Positions 37,877-46,923 of a stretch of DNA of 61,895 bases are shown here, in pieces. The DNA comes from Candidatus Zixiibacteriota bacterium. Its GTDB lineage: Bacteria > Zixibacteria > MSB-5A5 > GN15 > PGXB01. The first letter of the stretch is position 1. Each line of letters begins with the position of its first letter. Below the pieces are notes generated by a model. The model saw only the letters and a list, made by a program, of their open reading frames with translations. It did not search any database and was not told where the DNA came from. The position numbers and the translations under genes are program-made. The stretch lies in assembly GCA_016933955.1 (NCBI GenBank), contig JAFGTT010000007.1, positions 1 to 61,895 on the forward strand, read 5' to 3'.

Positions 37877-38521
37877 ATGTCGGCAACCTACATGCCTATT
37901 TCCATTTCCTTGAAGAATCGTCATTGCCTGGTGGTCGGGGGAGGCAAGGTGGCTTTGAGAAAAATCGAAAATCTCCTGGACTATGAGTCAGAGATAACCG
38001 TCATCGCCCCGGAAGTGCATGATAAAATTGAATATTTCGCAGGCAAAGGACGCCTTAAAATCGTGCATCGGGTTTACCAATCACCGGAAGCGGAAAATTA
38101 TGGATTGGTGATATCCGCCTGTGACGATGACGCTGTCAACCGGCAGGTGTATGAAGATTGCCGGGCCAAAGGCATCCCGGTCAACGTGGTTGATAATCCT
38201 CCTCTCTGCGATTTTATTTTTCCGGCCGTTGTCCGGCGCGATGCCCTGACAATCTCGATTTCGACCGATGGCAAAGCGCCCTTCCTGTCGGGGCACCTGC
38301 GGTTGATACTGGAGAATATGTTCCAGGAAGAACGCTGGACGAAAATTATCAAACTGGCCGCATCCTTCCGAAAGAAAATCCAGAGCCGGTGGCCCGATGA
38401 TCACGAAAAGCGGACTACCGCCATTTCCCGATTTCTTGCCGTCGACTGGCAACAGATCCTCAAAGAAAAAAAATCAACCGAGGAGCTTGAAAGCTATCTC
38501 GAAGAGTTGATGGAAAACTGA
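37877..38521 (+). CDS. Precorrin-2 dehydrogenase / sirohydrochlorin ferrochelatase
   Basis: 214 residues, similar to the N-terminal part of CysG and to Met8. It oxidises precorrin-2 to sirohydrochlorin with NAD and may insert iron to give siroheme. The NAD-binding motif is HCLVVGGGKVALRKIENLL (about 16-34). The conserved segment NVVDNPPLCDFIFPAVVRRD is followed by ISISTDGKAPFLSGHLR. ATG 37877 starts one base after hemA ends. With CobA-HemD and HemC it completes the route to siroheme for DsrAB. Confidence 0.92.
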   Translation: MSATYMPISISLKNRHCLVVGGGKVALRKIENLLDYESEITVIAPEVHDKIEYFAGKGRLKIVHRVYQSPEAENYGLVISACDDDAVNRQVYEDCRAKGIPVNVVDNPPLCDFIFPAVVRRDALTISISTDGKAPFLSGHLRLILENMFQEERWTKIIKLAASFRKKIQSRWPDDHEKRTTAISRFLAVDWQQILKEKKSTEELESYLEELMEN

Positions 38522-38542
38522 TTATTTTCCGGAATTAGGTAA

Positions 38543-39490
38543 ATGCCGAAAAAAAAATTCAAAGTCGGAACCCGGGGAAGCCGTCTGGCGGTTGCTCAAA
38601 CCGGCTGGGTGCTGGACCTTTTGAAAAAAAACAATCCCGAAGCCGAATTCCAGTTAGTAACGATCACCACCGCCGGCGATACCGACCGGATATCATCATT
38701 GGAGCATATCGGCGGGAGCGGAGTTTTCACCAAAAAAATAGAATCCGAATTACTTGACGGATCGATCGATATTGCCGTTCACAGTGCCAAAGACCTGCCC
38801 TCGGTTATGACCGAAGGGCTTATGATCGGAGCTATCCCCCCCCGCGAATCATGTGAAGATGTCTGGGTATCACGTCTGGCGGCTTCCATTGCCAATACCG
38901 CGCGGAACAGTATTGTCGGAACGGGCTCGCCCCGCCGCCGCGCCCAGCTTCTATATCTTCGGCCCGATATTCGGGTAAAGGACATCCGCGGTAATATCGA
39001 AACCCGTCTGAAAAAACTGGCCAGGGGTGAATACGACGCCATTATCATGGCCCGGGCGGGATTAAAACGAGGCGGCCTTGATTATAATATTCATGAAGTT
39101 CTTCCCCCCGCCGAATTCGTACCGGCTCCCGGGCAGGGCGCCCTGCTGGTTCAAATTCGAACCGGCGATAAGGACGCCGCCGGGGTAACGGCACCATTGA
39201 ATGATAGTATTTCACGGCGTTGCCTGATGATCGAACGCAAATTGCTGGAGATTCTTAAGGCCGGGTGCGCCGCGGCCGTGGGCGGGTGGGCGCGCCTGGA
39301 AACCGATGAGATTACTCTGACCACCGAACTTCGGCTGACCGCTGTGGTTCTTGACAAAGACGGCAAAACGCGGTTATATGTCGATGGCAGTATTGCTCCG
39401 GATCAACCGGATGAGATTCTCATTAACCGGGTTGCCGACCGCCTGATTGCCGAAGGCGCCAGGGAGATTATCGCGAATTACGATGAGTAA
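38543..39490 (+). CDS. hemC: Hydroxymethylbilane synthase (porphobilinogen deaminase)
   Basis: 315 residues. It polymerises four porphobilinogens into hydroxymethylbilane. The N-terminal GTRGSRLAVAQTGWV, the SAKDLPSV loop and GTGSPRRRAQLLYLRPD are typical. The cysteine that carries the dipyrromethane cofactor is in KAGCAAAVGGW (about 241). Its last 8 bases overlap the next gene, so translation is coupled. Confidence 0.95.
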   Translation: MPKKKFKVGTRGSRLAVAQTGWVLDLLKKNNPEAEFQLVTITTAGDTDRISSLEHIGGSGVFTKKIESELLDGSIDIAVHSAKDLPSVMTEGLMIGAIPPRESCEDVWVSRLAASIANTARNSIVGTGSPRRRAQLLYLRPDIRVKDIRGNIETRLKKLARGEYDAIIMARAGLKRGGLDYNIHEVLPPAEFVPAPGQGALLVQIRTGDKDAAGVTAPLNDSISRRCLMIERKLLEILKAGCAAAVGGWARLETDEITLTTELRLTAVVLDKDGKTRLYVDGSIAPDQPDEILINRVADRLIAEGAREIIANYDE

Positions 39491-41006
39491 CGGCAAAGTA
39501 TATTTGATCGGGGCCGGGCCGGGTGACCCGGGTCTTATAACTGTCAGAGGACTGGAGCTTCTGCATGATTGCGATGTGGTTGTCTATGACCATCTTATCC
39601 CCGATGAATTGATTATAACTCTACCCGGTAAAACCGAAAAAATATATGTCGGAAAAAGAGCCTCCGATCATACTCTCCCGCAGGATGAAATTAATTCCCT
39701 TCTTGTCAAACTGGCGCGGCAGGGCAAAACGGTGGCCCGGTTGAAGGGATCCGATCCGCTGATATTCGGCCGCGGCGGCGAAGAAGCGCGCGTGTTGCGC
39801 GAAAATAACATCTCTTTTGAAATTGTTCCCGGCGTCACCGCCGGAATCGCCACTACTGCCTACAGCGGAATTCCCTGCACCGATCGGGACCTGGCTTCGG
39901 CCGTTGTTTTTGTCACCGGGCACAAAGCCCGCGAAAAAGACTCCTCAAGCGTTGCCTGGGATTGTATTGCCAGGGCCAGAAATATAACCATCATTATTTA
40001 TATGGGTGTTGCGGAAATAGATAACATTGTCAGCAATTTGATCGCGGGAGGGATGTCGGCCCGGATACCATCGGCCGTGATCGAACGCGGGACCTTTCCC
40101 ACTCAGCGAACCTATACCGCTCCTCTCGAAGAAATGCCTGAAGTAGTCCGGGCGAAAAATATTCGTCCCCCGGCCATATTCGTGGTCGGCGAGGTTGTCA
40201 ATCTCCAGAAATATCTTAGCTGGTACGAGGATCGGCCCCTGTTCGGCAAAAGGATTATGGTTACCCGTCCATCCGATCAGGCCCGCGAGATGTACAAATC
40301 CCTGCGCGACCTTGGCGCCGAAGTCCTTCCCTATCCGACCATCACCACGGAATCCTCGGAAAGCGAGGAAGGCTGGCAGGATTTCAATAAAATCGTCGGC
40401 TATAGAAAATGGATTATCTTTACCAGCGAAAATGGGGTTAGATATTTTTATCGCCAGATGGTGTCCCGGTTGGGCGATATTCGCATTCTGGGTGGCTTCA
40501 AAATCGCGGCGGTCGGATTCGGCACAGCGCGGGCATTGGGTGAAATCAGCCTGAAACCGGATTTTATTCCTTCCCGGGCAACGACTGAATCTCTGGCCGA
40601 GGAAATTATCGATAAGTATGATTTTCAGAATATTCCGGTGGCCCGGGTTCGCGGCAATCTGGGTGATGACCGGGTGGAACGTATCCTGACCGAGGCCGGT
40701 GCGGAAGTCCTGCCGTTACAAACCTATCGAACCTTCTATCCCGGATGGCCCGAAGGTTTTAAGGAAAAATTGATCGAATATCCGCCGGATATCATTACCT
40801 TTACCAGCGGTTCGACGGTTGAAGGATTATGCCGCCTGCTTGATCCCGATGAACTGGATGAACTGCTCAAGGGTAAAGTGGTGGTTTCGATCGGGCCCTC
40901 GACCTCGGATGTTATCCGATCCCACGGTATCGAGGTGACGCTCGAGGCAGTCGAACACAGCGTTCCCGGGATAATCAGGGAAATACTGCAATATTATAAT
41001 AAATAG
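39483..41006 (+). CDS. cobA-hemD: Uroporphyrinogen-III methyltransferase / synthase fusion
   Basis: 507 residues with two enzymes in one chain. The N-terminal SUMT half (about 1-245) has [38 protein letters not shown] and [19 protein letters not shown]; it methylates uroporphyrinogen III to precorrin-2. The C-terminal HemD half (about 255-507; [47 protein letters not shown]) cyclises hydroxymethylbilane. Such fusions are common in anaerobes that need siroheme or cobalamin. ATG 39483 overlaps hemC by 8 bases; upstream in-frame codons lie inside hemC and are unlikely starts. Confidence 0.94.
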   Translation: MSNGKVYLIGAGPGDPGLITVRGLELLHDCDVVVYDHLIPDELIITLPGKTEKIYVGKRASDHTLPQDEINSLLVKLARQGKTVARLKGSDPLIFGRGGEEARVLRENNISFEIVPGVTAGIATTAYSGIPCTDRDLASAVVFVTGHKAREKDSSSVAWDCIARARNITIIIYMGVAEIDNIVSNLIAGGMSARIPSAVIERGTFPTQRTYTAPLEEMPEVVRAKNIRPPAIFVVGEVVNLQKYLSWYEDRPLFGKRIMVTRPSDQAREMYKSLRDLGAEVLPYPTITTESSESEEGWQDFNKIVGYRKWIIFTSENGVRYFYRQMVSRLGDIRILGGFKIAAVGFGTARALGEISLKPDFIPSRATTESLAEEIIDKYDFQNIPVARVRGNLGDDRVERILTEAGAEVLPLQTYRTFYPGWPEGFKEKLIEYPPDIITFTSGSTVEGLCRLLDPDELDELLKGKVVVSIGPSTSDVIRSHGIEVTLEAVEHSVPGIIREILQYYNK

Positions 41007-41014
41007 AGGCTGAT

Positions 41015-41989
41015 ATGTCATTCCCGGAATCAAGACCGCGAAGGCTCCGCAGGAGTGCCGCGATACGCCGCCTGGTGCGAGAAACCAGGCTGAATAAATC
41101 GGACTTCATCTATCCCCTGTTTGTCAGCGAACTGATCAATCGACCGCAACCGATCAAGACCATGCCCGGTATCAGTAATCTGCCGGTTGCCGAGGCGGCG
41201 CGTGAAGCCAACCGGGTATTCAAACTGGGGATTCCCGGTGTTATCCTTTTCGGGACACCCGCGGCCAAAGACGCCACCGGATCATCGTCATTGAAAGCCG
41301 ACGGTATCATTCAGAGAACAATCAGAGAAATAAAAGATATCAATCCGGATATCCTGGTGATCACCGATGTCTGCCTGTGCGAATATACCGACCACGGCCA
41401 TTGCGGACTTATAAAAGATAATGATGTCGACAATGACACCACTCTGGAGATTCTGGCTCGTCAGGCGGTCAGCCATGCCGCCGCCGGAGCCGATATGGTC
41501 GCCCCGTCGGACATGATGGACGGCCGGATCGGGGCCATCCGCAATGCTCTTGATGCCGGCGGCTTCTCCGAGACGGCCATTATGGCTTATTCGGCCAAAT
41601 ACTGCTCGGCTTTTTATGGTCCATTCCGCGAGGCGGTCGATTCCGCTCCTAAATTCGGCGATCGGCAGACTTACCAGATGGATCCCGGAAATTCAGTTGA
41701 GGCGATCAAGGAAATTGCGGCCGATATCGAACAGGGCGCCGACATTGTCATGGTCAAACCGGCTCTGGCCTATCTCGATATTATTGCCAAAGCCAAAGAG
41801 ATGTTCGAGGTACCGATTGCAGCTTATAATGTCAGCGGTGAATACTCTATGGCCAAACTGGCGGGGCAATCGGGACTGGCCGACGAAAAACGACTCATCC
41901 TGGAAATCCTGACTTCGATCAAACGGGCCGGGGCGGACATTATTATCTCTTACCATGCCCCCGAAGCAGTCGGTTGGTTGAACGATTAA
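41015..41989 (+). CDS. hemB: Porphobilinogen synthase (5-aminolevulinate dehydratase)
   Basis: 324 residues. It condenses two aminolevulinates into porphobilinogen. The zinc-type cysteine cluster is visible in [14 protein letters not shown] (about 117-130). The active-site lysines are in [16 protein letters not shown] (about 192) and [13 protein letters not shown] (about 247). It lies 8 nt after cobA-hemD and ends the operon, overlapping the convergent small gene by 4 bases. hemL (the aminomutase) is not in this window. Confidence 0.96.
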   Translation: MSFPESRPRRLRRSAAIRRLVRETRLNKSDFIYPLFVSELINRPQPIKTMPGISNLPVAEAAREANRVFKLGIPGVILFGTPAAKDATGSSSLKADGIIQRTIREIKDINPDILVITDVCLCEYTDHGHCGLIKDNDVDNDTTLEILARQAVSHAAAGADMVAPSDMMDGRIGAIRNALDAGGFSETAIMAYSAKYCSAFYGPFREAVDSAPKFGDRQTYQMDPGNSVEAIKEIAADIEQGADIVMVKPALAYLDIIAKAKEMFEVPIAAYNVSGEYSMAKLAGQSGLADEKRLILEILTSIKRAGADIIISYHAPEAVGWLND

Positions 41990-42276
41990 TTTTCTTTTTC
42001 AATCGATGTATCGATATTCCCCACGGCCGCCGCGCGGAGCTCGGCAACATCGACTATTATAGCCGGCATTCCCTCCACTTCAGTATAGAACAGCGGCGAG
42101 GCATCGATATCATGGGCTTGATTATGACGGATGACCTTACCCATGAATCCCGGCGGTGAATATCCCGACGCAAAGAAGACCGTAAAAAGAATTATCAGAA
42201 CCAGACCGATTAAAAATCTCAGCCACCTTCGTCGGCGGCTGAGATTCTCATTTACTCTTGAATTTATATCCATCAT
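41986..42276 (-). CDS. Small single-span membrane protein downstream of the sulfate-exporter gene
   Basis: 96 residues. A basic N-terminus ([10 protein letters not shown]) is followed by one membrane helix ([18 protein letters not shown], about 22-39) and a short extracytoplasmic domain containing GFMGKVIRH and [12 protein letters not shown] do not recognise a family. It begins 10 nt after the stop of the YeiH-type transporter gene on the same strand, so the two are very likely co-transcribed; it may be an accessory subunit. Its end overlaps the hemB stop codon region by 4 bases. Confidence 0.6.
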   Translation of the reverse strand: MMDINSRVNENLSRRRRWLRFLIGLVLIILFTVFFASGYSPPGFMGKVIRHNQAHDIDASPLFYTEVEGMPAIIVDVAELRAAAVGNIDTSIEKEN

Positions 42277-42286
42277 TTACCTGCTT

Positions 42287-43834
42287 TTAAATCGAATTAG
42301 GAAACAGAACCATGAAAGCCAGATAAGCTACCAGAAGAGTAAGAATCAGGTTAAAAGACTGCCCGACTACATAGAGAATCATCGGCTTGCCGCCCTCCAT
42401 CCGGCTGACTAAATCCCGGAAATTGGATTCCAACCCGATGGCTACGAAGGCCAGACAGAAAAACCAGCCCCTAAAAACCTTGGTTATGGGATTTATATAT
42501 TTCTTCAGGACTTTCTCGACTCTGGGCCGTTTTCTCTCTTTGATCTGCCGTTCCGGTTTGACAGTCTGAGTCTTATCTGATTCAACCACGGTCGGCGCTA
42601 CGGCGGTTTGGTCGGCTATGGAATCCAGCTTATCGATTGCGGCCGGTATTTCGGAAGACTCAGGAACCATTCCGGCCTCCGCGTTTTTTTCCGGCTGATT
42701 GGCAACAATTTCCCGGCTGACCGATTGGGCCGGCGGCTGGCCATCAGTTTTCATGGCCGGAACAACGATGAATGAAAATATCAGCGAGGCACCCACAAAG
42801 CCAATCACGAATTTCGGAAAACGGTACCAGATTTCCATGGCGTTGGGGGCGCAATTGGGATCACGTTCCACCCGGGTGACCCAGAAAAGGGCAATAAAGA
42901 AGGCCACCACACCGATTAAGACATTCTGAATCATCTTAACCACCGCGGCAACCTTTCCGGCTGTTTCGCCCAGCATCGATCCAGCCGCAACCACCGCTCC
43001 GGTCGAGTCGATAGTACCCCCCATCCAGGCCGCACCCAGAATGGCATTCATGCCCACCATGCCGATAAAAATCGGCATCAGAACCATCATCAGGACTGTG
43101 AAAATAAGAGTCATTCCGACTGCCAGGGTCAGGTCTTCTTTTTTGGCACAACAGGCGGCCGCGGCGGCAATGGCGGCGGAGACTCCGCAGACCGAGGTGG
43201 CCGAAGCAATAATTATGGCCAGCGACTTATTTTTCATCTTGAGAACGCGAACGGCGAAAATATACATGAAAATAATGACAATCGGTGTAACGATCCAGGC
43301 TACCATCAGGCCGGGAATACCCAACGAGAGAATCTGCCCGAACAATATCTCGGCCCCGAGCAGAACCAGCCCGATTTTGATAAACAGCTCCGTCTTGGCG
43401 GCCGCCCGGACCCACCGAGGTGTCCCGATGGTATTAGAAATAAGAAGCCCGATTATCAGGGCCCACATGGCATAGCTCAAACCCCAGTAATTAATATTGA
43501 TCTGATGGGCAATCCAGTAAGAAATACAGGCCAGGATAAAAACGGCCACAAAGCCGGCCAGGTATCTCCAGAATTTTTCGGTCTTCATGACAACCACGGC
43601 AATAGCTGTCAGTAATCCCAGGCCGATCATTAGAATCAACAACGGGAGAAAAATATAACCCGTAACGGTGCCGTTCTCAACAATGCTGAAAGCTGTCAGG
43701 GGATTATCGGTCCATTTTCCTATTCCGGGGACTTTGGGAATCACTTCCAGTAAAGCGATCCCAAGCAAGGCGAATCCCAGCCAGACAGCCCACCAGTCTT
43801 CATCCTTCCAGAGAGCTTGAACACCTTTGATCAT
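42287..43834 (-). CDS. YeiH/UPF0324-type putative sulfate exporter family transporter
   Basis: 515 residues with about ten to twelve membrane helices. Conserved family blocks include IGTPRWVRAAAKTELFIKIG, ASATSVCGVSAAIAAAAACC and AAWMGGTIDSTGAVVAAG. Family members are annotated as putative sulfate exporters; transport has rarely been shown, and import or another anion is possible. A charged, low-complexity insertion of about 80 residues (about 360-438, coded at about 42520-42755) splits the last helices and is unusual for the family. The start has AAGGAAGGA upstream. Its place in the sulfate-respiration region supports a role with sulfate or a sulfur anion. Confidence 0.82.
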   Translation of the reverse strand: MIKGVQALWKDEDWWAVWLGFALLGIALLEVIPKVPGIGKWTDNPLTAFSIVENGTVTGYIFLPLLILMIGLGLLTAIAVVVMKTEKFWRYLAGFVAVFILACISYWIAHQININYWGLSYAMWALIIGLLISNTIGTPRWVRAAAKTELFIKIGLVLLGAEILFGQILSLGIPGLMVAWIVTPIVIIFMYIFAVRVLKMKNKSLAIIIASATSVCGVSAAIAAAAACCAKKEDLTLAVGMTLIFTVLMMVLMPIFIGMVGMNAILGAAWMGGTIDSTGAVVAAGSMLGETAGKVAAVVKMIQNVLIGVVAFFIALFWVTRVERDPNCAPNAMEIWYRFPKFVIGFVGASLIFSFIVVPAMKTDGQPPAQSVSREIVANQPEKNAEAGMVPESSEIPAAIDKLDSIADQTAVAPTVVESDKTQTVKPERQIKERKRPRVEKVLKKYINPITKVFRGWFFCLAFVAIGLESNFRDLVSRMEGGKPMILYVVGQSFNLILTLLVAYLAFMVLFPNSI

Positions 43835-44038
43835 ATAGTCCTTCCTTTTCCCGGTATATTATGAATTGACACCCACCTCTAAATCCCGATTAAAAGCATA
43901 ATAATGAGTATAAAAAAAACCATCAAGCAAAAAACAGGCAAAAGGATATCATTGGAAATAACATAAAATTCCTGCGGATACAATTATATTATATGGAAGA
44001 TTGGGATCTCGAGTATGTCCGGTACCGCTATTCGGAAA

Positions 44039-44857
44039 TTAATTCGATTCGGTGATTTCCAGCGATGAGATAAATTCGACCCCGGCCAGAGCATCCTTGA
44101 TGTCTTTTTGCCAATCACCAGCCGCCGGACTGGGAGCCTTCCGGCGAACCACCACATGCCCATTGGATGAATCGGAATCGACCCAGAAATCCATGCTCCT
44201 GGTTTTCGGCGAACGCACCAGGTAGGCCTGGACCACGGCCGTCATATGAGCATCGCGCATGAATTTCATGGTTCGGGCATCAAGCCGGAATTCAGGCCGC
44301 CGGGTCAAACTGACCACCACTTCGACCATGGCATCAAGGTTTATTTTGGACATGTTGAGGATCATGTCATATTGGGTTGGATCATCGAAATTCTCGCCAT
44401 ATATAAACTTGGCCCAGCTTACCCGTTGCTCATCGATCTTGGTAATCTCATCACGGGCCTCGGATTCGGATAAATTGCTTTCTTCGGTCAGGGCCTTAAC
44501 CCGGTAATCCATCGGGGCAACCACTTTCAGTCTAAGAACCCGGGGGGCACTGGCCAGCAGAAAATGAGTCTGCAGACCGTGGTAGATAACATCGCCCTTA
44601 ACCACAAAATCCATCAGAGCCGCCTTGAACATAGTCAGGTAATGATGAATCTGCTCAGCATGGGGGTCCCATGAATGGGGCGGTTTTGATTCCATGATTT
44701 TGCGCGCGGCCATCATGAATTCTTCGATACCATATTTCTTGCCGTGTTCAATAATCATTTCCCTTGAAATGGCCCGGCAATTCAAAACACTGGCCAGCTT
44801 ATCCGTCAGTTTCTGCGATGCTCTTAACGAACCTCTGGTTATTGTGATAACAGGCAT
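44039..44857 (-). CDS. Cytidylate kinase-like family protein with degenerate P-loop
   Basis: 272 residues. The first about 190 residues follow the cytidylate-kinase-like pattern (MPVITITRGSLRASQKLTDKLA, then VIYHGLQTHFLL, LRLKVVAPMDYRV, LSESEARDEITKID and DMILNMSKI). The usual GxxGxGK P-loop is replaced by RGSLRASQK, so nucleotide binding is doubtful. The C-terminal 80 residues may form a separate small alpha/beta domain (YLVRSPKTRSMDFWVDSD). Genes of this family recur near sulfate-respiration genes as I remember, with unknown function. It lies between qmoC and the transporter gene on the same strand, with gaps of about 220 and 200 nt. Confidence 0.7.
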   Translation of the reverse strand: MPVITITRGSLRASQKLTDKLASVLNCRAISREMIIEHGKKYGIEEFMMAARKIMESKPPHSWDPHAEQIHHYLTMFKAALMDFVVKGDVIYHGLQTHFLLASAPRVLRLKVVAPMDYRVKALTEESNLSESEARDEITKIDEQRVSWAKFIYGENFDDPTQYDMILNMSKINLDAMVEVVVSLTRRPEFRLDARTMKFMRDAHMTAVVQAYLVRSPKTRSMDFWVDSDSSNGHVVVRRKAPSPAAGDWQKDIKDALAGVEFISSLEITESN

Positions 44858-45080
44858 GGTTACCTCCCCGGTAATACACGGCTATATTAGGCATGATTAT
44901 ATATTCTTAATATACCTCTGTCTCCCGACCCGGAGAGAGTTTTGTCTCAACCCGGAATTATAATGTCGGTTAACAGATAACCTTGATAATAATAGCAAAT
45001 TATTAATGGAATAGCCAGCGACAAATGGATATTCTTAAGGTCGTCAAAAAAGAAATCTTAAAATCGGCCTGATGTTCGAT

Positions 45081-46256
45081 TCAATTCCTGGCGGTTCGCC
45101 CGATACTGTGAACATATATCAGCGCCAGGGTTCGATAAATCATATGGGCGAATTTGGAATACGGCATATACCACAGGAGGAAGAAAACAAAGACCATATG
45201 GATAAAATAATTGGCATAGGCCACCAGCGGCATTCCCATATAACTGCGGGTCAGCCATGATAACATCCCGGTCAGACCGACAAAAAATAGAATGTATAAA
45301 AAGAGATAATCGGTATAGCCATTGGCCCCAACCTCGTCTTTTTTCTGCCATCGGCGAATAATCAGCATGGCGCCACCGATAACCAGGGCCAGGCCGCTCA
45401 ACGCACCGAGAATTTTAATCGGGTTAGGCAACTCAATCGGGGGCCAGGGAAGCAGGTGGATTTCGAATAGTTTCCAGTCATGGGCATAGTGCGGGATAAA
45501 AATAAGCAGAAAAACCGCTCCGGTAACAATCATCGATCCGACAAAACCGCCCAGAAGCAACATATGCCACAGCCTTCGAGGACGATTGGTCTCGCAACGA
45601 CCGAAATTGGAATGACTAATGATCTCTTTCATAACTACCAGAGACGAAGAGATGAAAGATTTTTCCGGTTTCGGACCGGATGATTTTAACGTTTTCCAGA
45701 AACGGATAAAACCGGTAGCCGCAAAGATAAAAATCAGAATCATACCGAATACGAACAGGGCATCGACCGTTTTATGCGGCAGGAAATAATCAAAGTCAAT
45801 CCGGGCACTGGATAAAAATAAGTATTTGCCGTTTTCGATTGGGGCGGAAAAGATTACGCAAGCCAGCAGGATTAAAATCGGGACCAAAAAAAGGACCGGA
45901 AGAGCCTTGGGACTGGCCAGGGCGCGACCCATAAATGAAGGAAAAGAAAAATTGCGATATATATATGAGCGTATCGCGGCCAAAACATCACCCGGACGGG
46001 CTCCCCGGGGACAATGGATTGTGCAATCATTACATTGATAACACATCCAGATATCGGGATCGGCTATCAGGCGATCCGTCCGACCCCACTGGGCAAGAAG
46101 CATCTCTTTGCGCGGAAAAGGATTATCTTCGGGAGAAAGGTTGCACACGACCGAACAAGTGGCGCACTGATAACACTGCTTGAGATTATTTCCCCCGGCT
46201 GTCTTAATCTCACGGATTAAGCGTAAATCAGGCTCCACCAAATGCCCATTGGCCAT
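45081..46256 (-). CDS. qmoC: QmoC, membrane/iron-sulfur subunit of the Qmo complex
   Basis: 391 residues. An N-terminal HdrC-like ferredoxin domain with two cysteine groups (CYQCATCSVVCNLSP and CYQCNDCTIHCPRG, about 27-86) is followed by an HdrE/NarI-type membrane domain with about six helices (about 115-385; His residues in WHMLLLGG and FIHMVFVFFLLWYMPYSKFAHM). It anchors QmoAB to the membrane and exchanges electrons with menaquinone. The start at 46256 follows AAGGAG; the longer in-frame extension has no site. qmoC is normally next to qmoAB; here it is separate and diverges from sat. Confidence 0.92.
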   Translation of the reverse strand: MANGHLVEPDLRLIREIKTAGGNNLKQCYQCATCSVVCNLSPEDNPFPRKEMLLAQWGRTDRLIADPDIWMCYQCNDCTIHCPRGARPGDVLAAIRSYIYRNFSFPSFMGRALASPKALPVLFLVPILILLACVIFSAPIENGKYLFLSSARIDFDYFLPHKTVDALFVFGMILIFIFAATGFIRFWKTLKSSGPKPEKSFISSSLVVMKEIISHSNFGRCETNRPRRLWHMLLLGGFVGSMIVTGAVFLLIFIPHYAHDWKLFEIHLLPWPPIELPNPIKILGALSGLALVIGGAMLIIRRWQKKDEVGANGYTDYLFLYILFFVGLTGMLSWLTRSYMGMPLVAYANYFIHMVFVFFLLWYMPYSKFAHMIYRTLALIYVHSIGRTARN

Positions 46257-46323
46257 CACGATCTCCTTTATTTGACACCCACGGTCTGATAAAAACCTTA
46301 AATTACTCTCAAAATGCTTTTTC

Positions 46324-46352
46324 AAAATAGGCCGGACTCAGATCGCTGTCAA
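46324..46352 (-). promoter_or_regulatory. qmoC: Promoter of qmoC
   Basis: On the minus strand TTGACA (complement of 46347-46352), a 17-nt spacer and TATTTT (complement of 46324-46329). It lies 68 nt before the qmoC start codon. Confidence 0.62.
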
Positions 46353-46785
46353 GAATTTTTTGTTACTTTTTTCACAATGTCTGAACCATGTCGGGACCTC
46401 AATCGCCTATCAAAATAGTCCATTTTCAAGGCCGAATGGCCCCATTTTTCTCCATCTGATTTCCAAAGAAGACCCAAAAAGGCGTCTGATCGAATTCGCC
46501 GAGCACCCTGAAAATACCATATATTTTGTTTTCGTCGCGGAAAAGACGTTTCCAAAATGTTATAATTATCAAACATTTATGCCAAAAGGCTTCCTCAGGG
46601 CCACATGTCGCAGGTCCCCATAAACAGGAAGATGGCACGAATAGTTGATCCAATGGAATCTCCCGGATGCCTGTCATAATCAGGGAGTAATCTCGCCGAC
46701 AGACATAAATTATTAGGATTGAAAAACTTTTGTAAAATAATTTAATCTGAGCCACATGAAATATTAAAAAAAAACGTTTCCCCTC

Positions 46786-46814
46786 TTGACAAAGCTTGTG
46801 AAAAAAGTTACATT
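46786..46814 (+). promoter_or_regulatory. Promoter of sat-aprBA
   Basis: TTGACA (46786-46791), a 17-nt spacer and TACATT (46809-46814). It lies about 110 bp before sat. Confidence 0.65.
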
Positions 46815-46923
46815 CTTAGCGTAATTATATGGCAGTGGGATTTGTGAATTAATTCACAATTTTTATTATAAAGACGAGAAATATCTAATTATAACATTTA
46901 CTCTAACGAAACGGGTATGTAAC

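Larger units (their letters stand above)
46257..46923. other. 667-bp divergent intergenic region between qmoC and sat
   Basis: Holds a promoter for each direction (46324-46352 minus, 46786-46814 plus) and about 430 bp between them. Short open frames on both strands there look random (biased composition, no ribosome-binding sites). No known RNA element was recognised. Confidence 0.5.

Noticed and set aside
46360-46755. Overlapping open frames on both strands between qmoC and sat
   Set aside because: No ribosome-binding sites, aromatic- and Arg-rich composition typical of random translation, and promoter elements for the flanking genes overlap or border them.
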